Shown: positions 7,424 through 14,478 of the stretch, piece after piece
Layout of the letters: the number at the start of each line of letters is the position of its first letter
Numbering within the stretch: the stretch's first letter is position 1
Assembly: GCA_026770585.1 (NCBI GenBank)
Contig: MU646304.1
Span: 1,422,744 to 1,437,221 of the forward strand
Source: Baffinella frigidus
Taxonomy: Eukaryota > Cryptophyceae > Cryptomonadales > Baffinellaceae
DNA: 14,478 bases
Direction of reading: 5' to 3'
Notes under the pieces: generated by a model
The model's database searches: none
What the model saw: only the letters and a program-made list of their open reading frames with translations
Told to the model about the DNA's origin: nothing
Program-made: the position numbers and the translations under genes

Positions 7424-10400
7424 ATGATGCAAATCAACCGTTTTGGCTTCAGACGGCTTGCCCTGCTGGCGCTCGTGGTGTGCAGTGCAGGCGCGGCGCA
7501 GCAGGAGGACCACTACGGGGCCCTCGGCATCCCCCGCGCGGCGTCGCGCAGAGAGGTGAAGCGCGCATTCCGCGACTTGGCCCGCGCGTGGCACCCCGAC
7601 AAGCTGCACGCCGAGGGCGGGGCGTTTGAGGGCGTGGATCCGGCGGAGGTCGATGAGGCCGACGCGGTGCTGGCCAAGGAGCGGTTCGTTGCGATCAATC
7701 TTGCGAGCGAGGTTCAACCCTAAACCGCAAACCCTCAACCCTCAACCCTCAACCCTAAACCCTACACCCTACACCCTGAAACCTGGACCCTGAACCCTAA
7801 ACCCTAAAACCCAAACCCTCAACCCTCAACCCTAAACCCTGAACCCTAACCCTGAACCCTAAACCTTAAACCCTGAAACCCAAACCCTAAACCCTAAACC
7901 CTACACCCTAAACCCTAAACACTAAGCCCTAGACACTGAACCCTAAACCCTCAGCCCTCAACCCTCAACCCTCAACACTAAATCCTAAAACCTAAACCCT
8001 AAACCCTAAACCCTAACCCCAAACCCCAAACCCTCAACCCTCAACCCTAATCCCTAAACCTTAGACCCTAAACCCTCAAACCCAAACCCTAAACCCTAGG
8101 CCTTGAACCCTAAACCCTGAACTCTAAAACCCTAAACTCTAAACCCCAAACCCCACACCCCAAACCCTAAACCCCAAACCTCAAACCCTAAACCCCAAAC
8201 CCCACACCCAAAACCCCAAACCCCACCCCCCAAACCCCAAACCCCACCCCCCAAACCCCAAACCCCACCCCCCAAACCCCAAACCCCACCCCCCACCCCC
8301 CAAACCCCACCCCCCAAACCCCAGGTTCTGTCAGATCCGGCGCGACGGCGGGCGTGGGACGACTCCAAGGATGGGTGCAATCCAGCGCTGTTGGAGCTGC
8401 TACCCATCCGCGGGCTCCAATGGGGCGGGGGCTGCGACAGCAGGCTCCTGGGCTGCCCCGGGGAGCTCAACACAGCTGGCACAGGACCCTTGCTCGAGCT
8501 CGGCGCCGTGTCATCCACGGCCGGGTGCGTCCTCGCGTGCGATCGGCACCCAAGCTGTCTCGCGTGGATGTTCCACTTCCCCGCCGCAGCCCCCGCGACC
8601 CCCGTGGACGGCGACGAGAAGGAGAGCGCCGACAGCGACAGCTCCGTCGCGTGGACGGGGAAGTGCACGGGACGCACTTCGCTCGACTGGCGGCCAGAGA
8701 AGGACGAGAACGCCTCTAGCGGGTACACGCCACCCTTAGAGTTTAGGGTTTAGGGTTTAGGGTTCAGGCTTCAGGGCTCACGGTGTACGGTGTAGGATTA
8801 TGTTGGTGCACGTTACCGCGGCTGTGCTCACCATCTCGGCGGTAGGTCCAGGACGGGGACGGCGCCACCCCCTCTCCTGCTCCGCGGCTGAACGCTCACC
8901 ACGCGGCGCGGCGGCAGGTTCTGCCCATCAGCGAAGAAGAAGAACGCGGAGATGCAGGCCCTTCCTGGGCGGACGTCAATGGCCGCTGTCGCGCAGCGGA
9001 TCCTCGCAGCGGTCCCTGCGCTGCTCTCCACCCTGCTCGAGGTCTCGCCCTGCTGTGCTCGGGATCGCATGTGGAAACACATTTTATTGAAGCTGCCCTT
9101 TTGATCTCTGATTTCAAGCTTAAGGGTTTAGGGTTTCAGGTTTAGGTTGAGATGTTAGGGTTTAGTGTGTGCGGTTGAGGGTTCGGGGTCGAAGTTTAGG
9201 TTTAGGGAAACTCTCCACCCAAACTCTAAATCCTAAATCCTGAACCCTAAACCCTAAACGCCCAACCCTGAACCCTAAACCCTAAACCATACACCCTAAA
9301 CCCTAAACCCTAAACACTCACGGGGAAACACGCACACACATGAACCTCATTACATCACACCCGTTGTGCAAAAACCCAACGCGAGACCCCCACCCCAGGA
9401 CCCCCGGGCGATCGCGACCCTGGTCGCCGGCGTCTGCGGGCTGTTGCTCTTCTGGCGGCTGCAGGAAAGATGGCGCGAGAAGGCGCAGGAGGGGCTTGTG
9501 GCGCAGCGGGATGAGTACCGCGCCGCGGAGATGAAGAGGATCGCTGAGGAGGTTGAGGAGCGCCGCCGCCACAAAGTCTGCCCCCCCTTCCCCTAATCTA
9601 CTTGTTTTTTCCTCAGGCCCCTGCGGCGGGGAGACATGGGCTTCAGTTGCTTGCCTCGTGGCCCCGGCGGTAGAAGAGTTGATGCTGAGAGACGGGCCTA
9701 GGATTTAGGGTTTAGGGTTCATGGATCAGGGTTCAGGTGAGTACCGCGCCGCGGAGATGAAGAGGATCGTGGAGGAGGTTGAGGAGCGTCGCCGCCACAC
9801 GGTCTGACCCCCCCCCCCGTCAAGAGAAAGGGACTATTGGCTCACGACTATTCTCGCCCTGCTTCAGGCGTTGCATATTTTTTCTCCTGAGGCTCCTGAG
9901 GCTGGGAGACATGGGCTCCAGTTGCGCGCTTCGTGGCCCCAGCGGTGAGAGTTGGTGCCGAGAGACGGGCCTAGGATTTATGGTTTAGGGTTCAGGGATT
10001 AGGGTTGAGGTTTTAGGGTTCAGGGGGGGGGGGTCGAGGTGTGAGCGCGCGACTCGATCTGATGAGCGCAGATCGAATACGTGAGGGCTGTCAGCTGCGA
10101 TCTCAAAGGAAAACTGATTTAATTGAAAACATTTCGGCTGTGAAATTTACTACACAGAACGATCGTCAATAGTAATATTCAAGAAGGTTTATAGCAATTT
10201 CATTGAAATCCAACTTTGTAAATTGTTTCAGTTTTCCTGTGAGATTCATCAGAGATCTTGGCAGGGAACGCACACACGAGACAGTCGCAGGGAGGATTGA
10301 AAGAGGCGCGTGCAGTCCCTGTAAGCGCGACGCCATGCGAGGCTCCACACATCTCGGGACAGCGTTTTTAGCGTGCGGCGTGGTACTGTTTGCCATCGAA

Positions 10401-13400
10401 ACGAGAGTCGCTTGCAGTTTCCGACCAGGAAGTTTGACAACCATGCGTGTTTGACCATCATGTACGTTTGACCATTCTAAACGCTGAACCCTGAACCCTG
10501 AACTTTGAACCCTGAACCCTGAACCCTAAACAGGCGCTGGAGAAGGAGCTGAAGCGGGCGCGGTGGGAGGCCAAGGAGTTGGAGGAGACGCGCCGCGCCA
10601 CCGAGGCGGAGGCCCAGGTCGCTTGCCCCCTACCTCCTCTGCCTCACTGAAACTGCGCTCGCCGTAAACTATATTTATGGCAGGAAATCTGGGATAAAAT
10701 GACTAATTAAACATGTTTATGGCGAGGCGAATGTTGCTCAGGAGGAGCTAGGACTCATCCGAGCTGCTGTTCACTCAACAGGGCAGGCGTTGTACCAGCG
10801 CGGTGACAAACCGGGAAGGTTTGCTTCTGAGAGTCAATGCGCGCTGTGAGGGGGTAGGGGGCAGGGGGCAGGGTTGAGGGTTTAGGGGCGTCTGCATCAT
10901 CGCGATTTCTTCTCCCTTGGGGTTCACGGCACTGTCCCTCAGGCCACGGGAGCACGCCACTGATGTTTTCTGGCGTTCAGGTCCTGCTCACACAACATCT
11001 CCTAGGAGGGGGGGGTATAGAGGCTAGGAGGTGTGGTTGAGAGAAGGATGCTCTCTCGCCGGCGCATGTCAATCTCCTAATTAGAAAGTAGCAAACTCAT
11101 CGTTGGGTGGGGGGCATTTTCGTTAAATAAGCTCGCAACACAGGAGGTGCTGCTGCGCGAGAAGATGCAGCAGAACTACGCGCGCCTCGAGGCTTCCAAG
11201 CGCGATAAACTCCTGGTCCAACCCCGAACTCTTAACCCTTCACCCTCAACCCTCAACCCTCAACCCTTAACCCTTAACCCTCAACCCTCAACCCTTAACC
11301 CTTGACCCTTGCCCCTTAACCCTTAACCCTTAACCCTTAACCCCTGCACTTAACCCTTAACCCTTAACCCTTAACCCTTAACCCTCAATCTTTAACCATC
11401 AACCCTTCATCCTTAACCTTTAGCCCTCAACCCTTAACCCTAAACGGACTCCTCCGGCGAAGCCCTTGGCTCTGGGTGGCCTCGATGCCCATACGCGCGA
11501 CACGCTCCTGGTTTGCTTCCACCAACCGAGGCCCATGGCCCTTGTGATTCCACCAAACGTTTTCTATCAACCGATACCCCTGGTTGGTGTGGTTGCGAGC
11601 ATGCCACGAAGGTCCTGGTGTGGGGCCAGGGGCGTCGGACCGCGTGGCCGGGACCTCGTGGCACCTATGTGGCCGGTTTCTTCTTGGTGTGATTGCGAAA
11701 CAGTGCGAGGCTGCGCCGTTTTGGTATGCGCGCGCATGCGAGAGCGCGCGCGCGCGAGGGCGAAGGAGCGAGAAGGAGGGCGACGGCGAGCGAGAGAGAT
11801 TGCGTTGCAGCACCGGGGCGAACCCGCGCATCAAACCCGGCCCGCATCCGCAACCGCCAACCAAGGCGCACGGCGGGGGTGCTGACCTGCTGACCGTCAT
11901 GAAGTGACCTGCCCGTGTTGTTGACAGGCGGAGAAGAAGGCGGTGGCGGCGCGGCAAGCGGCGAGGGAGCAGGAGCAGCTGGAGAAAGCCCTCCCCTCCC
12001 TCTGTCGGGAGGTGGCGCGCGAGGTGTGCCTCGAAGCCCATCCACCCGCCAGACATTCGGTACCGTGCACCCTCGATGCTAATCGCTCGACACCGTGCGC
12101 CGTGCAGCTTCGCCCCTCCGCCCTGCACCCTGCACTGTGCACCCTAAACCCTAAACCCTATACTCCCTGCTCCTTGAACCCTCAACCCTGCATCATGTAC
12201 TCCCTGCACCGTGCTCTCTGGACCGTCAACCCTGTACTCCCCAACTCCTGAAGCAACGCCTGCCAGGTGGGCGTGCGGTCCGACAGCGTGGGCAACATCA
12301 CCACCGCGGACGGCCGCCGTCTCGGGGGCATGGTCGAGCGCTCCCAGGTATGTTCAGTGTACAGGGGTCAGGCTTTAAGCATCTGTCCCGCCACCCCTAC
12401 CAATATGGAGCACCGAGGGAGGGTAGGATTGGGAACTCCGACCATTGGTACTCCATAACCCACCATGCTGTAGCGTTTCCTTACCTTTATCAAATCACAC
12501 ACACCCTGGTCCGTGATGGCGACGTCGCTTCCGGTGACACCATTCCACAACACCCACAACACACCACGAAATCATCCAATCTCAACACCGTGCATGGGCC
12601 CGCCGCCGCCGCGGGAGCAGGAGCGAGAGCGGGGGAGGAGTTGAGGGGAAACCAACCACACCCTGGTCCATGTGTGTCGACGTCGCTCACACAAGACCGA
12701 ATCATTAATTGCCAACACCGTGCAGGGGACCGGCGGCGCAGAGGCGGGGACGGGGGGAGTGAGGGGGTATGCGGCCACGTCGGCGCAGGAGCGGCTGGAT
12801 GCGGAGGTTGCGGCGGGCGGGGTGATGGATGAGGGGGCGCGCGTGGAGCAGCAGCGGGAAGAGGCGCTGGCGGAGCGAAATGCGTCGCGCAGGTTAGCCC
12901 CCCTTGCCGACCCGTGTCACCGCGACGCTGCCTCTGCGACCAAACTCCAGCCCCTGCACCCTAAACCCTAGAACCTGAACCGAACTTATCGCACCAGGCG
13001 GGAGGTGGAGCGTGCAGAGAAGAACATGCCGGGCGTGTACCGCGATGCTCTCTCGGGGGACTTCGCCGCAGGTGTGCTCCCAGGCCTCTTCTTCGACGTC
13101 AGTTGCTTTACACTGCGAAGTGGACAATTCGCTTTACAGCGCGCGGGCGTCTGCGTCGGGCAGCTCAGAAAAGCGTGCTCCCTGCCTCTTGCTTCACGTC
13201 GAAGAGACTTTCCAGGAGGAGTGCTTTCCGCCTCTTGCTCGGTTCGCGCATTTGCTTTACACCGCGAATTTGCGAAGTCGCTTTACAGCGCGCGGGCGTC
13301 CGCTTCTGGCCCAGAAAACCAACCCGGGCCGCGTCACCCCACTCTCTACCGGGGGTGCGCATGCCATGTGCGTGGTCCTGTGCATCTCGCTGGCACCGCC

Positions 13401-14478
13401 CGTGTCGCTCCCCCGCGCCACCTGCACCCCCTTCCTTACGCTACACAATGGCGCGGCAGATGGGCCCTCGCCCGCGCGGCGCGCACACCCCCACGGGAGG
13501 GTTCGCGCCCCCCTCCCCCCCTCACGCTACACCCATTCCTCGGCAGATGGCCCCTCACCGGCGCGGAACGCAGACCCAACCGGGAGGTTTGCGGGGGCTG
13601 CGGCAGCGTCGGCGGCGGAGCGGAGGGAGGTGGCGGCGGAGGAGGGGGGTGGGCGCGCGGCTGAGGAGGAGCGTTATGCGGTGGAGCGCGCGGAGGAGGT
13701 GCGGAGTTCCCCGGCGCCCATCCATCGTCGGGCTCATCAGAAAATCCCGCCCATCCGTGTGCGACTCTTGACAGGCCGTGGAGTGCGGCACCTTTGGTTT
13801 GTTGAAAGGAGTTTCCCTTGGCACCGAGTGTGTAGTTGACCCGGTCCGACGTTCATCGGGTGGATTGGATGAGGGCACAGTCCCCAGCGTTTGAACTAGG
13901 GTTTCATTTCTCTCACAGGGTGACGGGTTTGCACCAGGGGGCGATTACTTTCAGTTTGGTCCAAACCGAACGTCGACCAGGCGCCCATCCATCGCCTGGC
14001 TTAACAGAAAATCCTTTGTAAATGTTCCGTGAGACACTTTAATTGTTTGTGTGTGCGACACTTGACTGGTAGGAGGTGACCCTGGTGTATCGCCAGCGGG
14101 TGTTGTCTGCATCTCATGAACACGAGCTCAACCCCAGCACTTTAGACCCTAAACCCTAAACCCTAAACCCTAAACCCTGAACCCTAAACCCTGAACCCTG
14201 AACCCTGAACCCTAAACCCTGAACCCTAAACCATAAACCCTAAACCCTGAACCCTAAACCATAAACCCTCACCCCAAAACCTAAACCCTAAACCCCGAAC
14301 CCCAAACCCCAAACCCCAAGCCCCCAAACCCCAAACCCCACCCCGCACAGGCAGAGCGGGCGCACACAGCGAAACAGGCAGCCATCCGCAACCGCGACGA
14401 TGCCCAACGCCGCGCCCTCCCCGAGCTCCACCGCCTCGCTCCTGGCCGTGTCCTCGGTGGGGGTGCGGCGGCGGCGGC
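7424..14478 (+). CDS. ER-type membrane J-domain protein with PAN-like lumenal region and coiled-coil tail (3' incomplete)
   Basis: Model: join(7424..7711, 8325..8722, 8918..9041, 9399..9575, 9742..9801, 10534..10617, 11144..11215, 11928..12023, 12267..12347, 12726..12892, 12998..13071, 13607..13698, 14351..>14478), about 613 residues so far. Residues 1-26 are a signal peptide (RLALLALVVCSAGAA core). Residues 29-109 are a J domain: YGALGIPRAASRREVKRAFR, then HPD at 57-59, a roughly 20-residue acidic loop, and INLASE joined across intron 1 to VLSDPARRRAWDD. Eight cysteines follow (114-231), including C-x3-C-x5-C at 164-174 as in PAN/apple domains. One membrane span is near 274-289 (TLVAGVCGLLLFW). 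A Glu/Arg-rich coiled coil comes after it. By family knowledge a lumenal J domain would stimulate an ER Hsp70 (BiP); the tail would be cytosolic. Phases agree at every junction. Least certain are 9742..9801 and the starts at 12726 and 13607 (13547 also fits). Resembles DNAJC1-type topology; orthology not established. Confidence 0.82.
7712..8324 (+). repeat. Intron 1 of the J-protein gene: built entirely of telomere-type heptamers
   Basis: From the donor GTTCAACCCTAAACC to the acceptor CCCCAAACCCCAG the 613-base intron is CCCTAAA and variants. The left half mixes CCCTAAA, CCCTCAA and CCCTGAA. From about 8130 the unit becomes CCCCAAA, with a 21-base higher-order period (two CCCCAAA plus one CCCCACC) at 8208-8320. 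Exon-joining across it restores the J-domain sequence SEVLSDP exactly, which proves its intron status by protein logic. Confidence 0.95.
8735..8785 (+). repeat. Short TTTAGGG array at the start of intron 2
   Basis: Begins about 12 bases after the exon 2 donor (GTACAC at 8723). Units are perfect at 8741-8762, then decay to TTCAGGC. Here the G-rich strand is the sense strand, opposite to intron 1. Confidence 0.85.
9119..9318. repeat. Head-to-head telomere-type arrays in intron 3
   Basis: TTTAGGG-type units at 9119-9210 switch to CCCTAAA-type units at about 9217-9318. The intron therefore carries an inverted pair of arrays able to fold back, with the switch near 9211. Confidence 0.9.
9512..10008 (+). 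repeat. Tandem segmental duplication carrying an exon and its 5' splice site
   Basis: Unit 1 is 9512-9736 and unit 2 is 9738-10008; TGAGTACCGCGCCGCGGAGA starts both. Each has about 65 bases of coding helix, a donor (AAA|GTCTGC or ACG|GTCTGA), a C-run, and a shared tail (GGAGACATGGGCT, GAGACGGGCCTAGGATTTA) ending in TTTAGGG units. Unit 2 has about 45 extra bases in the middle. Codon phase allows exon copy 2 (9742-9801, 20 codons) to be included or skipped. Confidence 0.9.
9968..10033 (+). repeat. TTTAGGG-type units ending in a G-run
   Basis: Tail of duplication unit 2, decayed units ending in about ten consecutive G at 10023-10033. Confidence 0.85.
10102..10243. mobile_element. 142-bp AT-rich element with 16-bp terminal inverted repeats
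   Basis: CTCAAAGGAAAACTGA at 10102-10117 is the reverse complement of TCAGTTTTCCTGTGAG at 10228-10243 apart from one base. The interior is AT-rich in contrast to its surroundings. It lies in the intron between the duplicated exon and the exon at 10534. It encodes nothing obvious, consistent with a MITE or introner-like element. AT flanks both ends, too short to be a convincing target duplication. Confidence 0.6.
10477..10533 (+). repeat. CCCTGAA array forming a 3' splice site
   Basis: Mostly CCCTGAA units (plus one CTTTGAA) that end CCCTAAACAG directly before exon GCGCTGGAG at 10534. The splice acceptor AG is within the repeat. Confidence 0.9.
11216..11445 (+). repeat. CCCTTAA / CCCTCAA array starting at a 5' splice site
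   Basis: The intron opens GTCCAACCCCGAACTC and passes straight into heptamers in which CCCTTAA and CCCTCAA dominate and CCCTAAA is rare. This is a different local consensus from the arrays in the other introns. The remaining 480 bases of this intron (11446-11927) are GC-rich unique sequence. Confidence 0.92.
12137..12172 (+). repeat. Short CCCTAAA array in the intron before exon 12267
   Basis: Three CCCTAAA-type units inside a wider CCCTGCACC-rich stretch (12110-12240). A C/T-rich tract continues to the acceptor CTGCCAG at 12260-12266. Confidence 0.8.
12497..12770 (+). repeat. Tandem duplication across the acceptor of exon 12726
   Basis: ACACCCTGGTCC starts at 12501 and again at 12658. Both units then share GACGTCGCT, GAATCAT/AAATCAT, CAACACCGTGCA and a G-rich coding-like stretch. 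In the right unit CACCGTGCAG forms the acceptor of the exon at 12726. In the left unit the same place reads GTGCAT, so the AG is lost. Confidence 0.8.
12954..12985 (+). repeat. Short CCCTAAA-type units before exon 12998
   Basis: CACCCTAAACCCTAGAACC lies about 25 bases upstream of the acceptor GCACCAG in a 105-base intron. Confidence 0.75.
13102..13318 (+). repeat. 149-bp-offset tandem duplication inside the intron after exon 12998
   Basis: TTGCTTTACA occurs at 13103 and 13252, and GCTTTACAGCGCGCGGGCGT at 13131-13150 and 13280-13299, each pair 149 bases apart. A weaker GTGCTCC..GCCTCTT motif occurs three times between 13073 and 13238. Confidence 0.85.
13439..13598 (+). repeat. 87-bp tandem duplication carrying a 3' splice site
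   Basis: Units 13439-13511 and 13526-13598 both contain CGGCAGATGG(G/C)CCCTC followed by similar GC-rich sequence. The second AG (13545-13546) is in the right phase for the exon ending at 13698, and a further in-phase AG lies at 13605-13606. The duplication thus offers alternative acceptors. Confidence 0.8.
13714..14014 (+). repeat. Direct repeat pair in the last intron
   Basis: GCGCCCATCCATCG followed by a variable stretch and CAGAAAATCC occurs at 13714-13747 and 13980-14014. A second shared piece, GTGTGCGA(C)TTGAC, follows each, at 13758 and about 14050. The second unit is interrupted by extra AT-rich sequence. Confidence 0.75.
14143..14342 (+). repeat. CCCTAAA to CCCCAAA array before the last exon
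   Basis: Begins with CCCTAAA, passes to CCCTGAA, then CCCCAAA, and ends eight bases before exon 14351 (acceptor CCGCACAG). As in intron 1, the unit becomes richer in C towards the 3' splice site. Confidence 0.92.

Larger units (their letters stand above)
9399..14478 (+). other. Modular coiled-coil exon series of the J-protein gene
   Basis: After the membrane span the protein is encoded by small exons. The run 9742-9801, 10534-10617, 11144-11215, 11928-12023 and 12267-12347 has lengths 60, 84, 72, 96 and 81, all multiples of three and all phase 0 at both ends, so each can be skipped or duplicated without a frameshift. They encode helix segments such as ALEKELKRARWEAKELEETR and EVLLREKMQQNYARLEASK. 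The exon at 12267 is different (SDSVGNITTADGRRLGG) and looks like a turn or linker. Later exons (12726-12892, 12998-13071, 13607-13698) use phases 2 and 1. The last, from 14351, reads AERAHTAKQAAIRNRDDAQR and leaves the window open. Additional tiny exons could be missed, for example 14074-14100 (EVTLVYRQR) or within 10739-10819 (EELGLIRAAVHSTGQALYQR). Confidence 0.7.

Noticed and set aside
6914-7738. 274-codon minus-strand reading frame
   Set aside because: It is antisense to the signal peptide and J-domain exon and otherwise low-complexity Arg/Ser/Pro from GGAGAC and CT-rich repeats.
8132-8728. 198-codon minus-strand frame with GLGGGVWGLGG repeats
   Set aside because: The repeat is the translation of the CCCCAAA/CCCCACC array in intron 1; the rest is antisense to the PAN-like exon.
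10203-10454. 83-codon plus-strand frame in the intron before 10534
   Set aside because: It begins inside the AT-rich inverted-repeat element, has no splice-phase partner, and does not resemble the neighbouring helix exons. A very small exon at about 10291-10320 ending before GTAAGC cannot be excluded.
11427-12128. 233-codon minus-strand frame
   Set aside because: GC-rich antisense of an intron and of the exon at 11928-12023; Arg/Pro/Ser-rich composition typical of spurious GC-rich frames.
13012-13839. 275-codon plus-strand frame
   Set aside because: It overlaps exon 12998-13071 in the wrong frame and crosses duplicated intron sequence; only about 13547-13698 agrees with the exon model.
1-14478. 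tRNA or rRNA genes
   Set aside because: I looked for tRNA T-arm type motifs and rRNA-like blocks on both strands and saw none I could support.

Overview
The window is eukaryotic nuclear DNA. Two spliced genes can be reconstructed by joining short open stretches whose codon phases match across introns. A third small gene is only tentative. The rest is repeats, palindromes and degenerate telomere-type heptamers (TTTAGGG / CCCTAAA). That heptamer is the telomere repeat of plants and many algae and alveolates. Together with GC-rich exons, G-starting exons after CAG acceptors and very loose 5' splice sites, it suggests an alga or alga-related protist. I cannot name the lineage.

Layout. 1-518 (-): remnant of a charged coiled-coil coding exon with a frameshift and a stop. 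519-3408: mostly non-coding, with a doubled perfect 32-bp palindrome (955-1024), two TTTAGGG arrays (1603-1872, 2067-2235), a four-copy short dispersed repeat (about 2007-3346) and a tentative two-exon small protein (1157-2453, +). 3409-6182 (-): a complete six-exon gene for DENR, the MCT-1 partner in translation reinitiation and 40S recycling. Its N-terminal cysteine motif and split SUI1 domain are clear. 6203-7423: no gene seen; it holds a 150-bp AT-rich foldback element, GGAGAC/GTCTCC inverted blocks and a CTGA/CTGG satellite, and it separates the divergent starts of the two genes. 7424-14478 (+): a gene still open at the window end, encoding a signal peptide, a J domain with HPD, a cysteine-rich PAN/apple-like lumenal region, one membrane span and a long charged coiled-coil tail spread over small exons, most of them symmetric and phase 0.

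The most striking feature is the introns. Nearly every long intron contains telomere-type heptamers. Intron 1 of the J-protein gene is made of them from 5' splice site to 3' splice site and cuts the conserved J-domain helix between codons that join perfectly. Each intron array has its own dominant heptamer variant. The J-protein gene also shows repeated local tandem duplications, several spanning splice sites, including a likely 20-codon exon duplication. The reader should treat telomere-repeat introns and duplicating splice boundaries as the main lead. All exon calls come from reading and phase logic, without transcript data.
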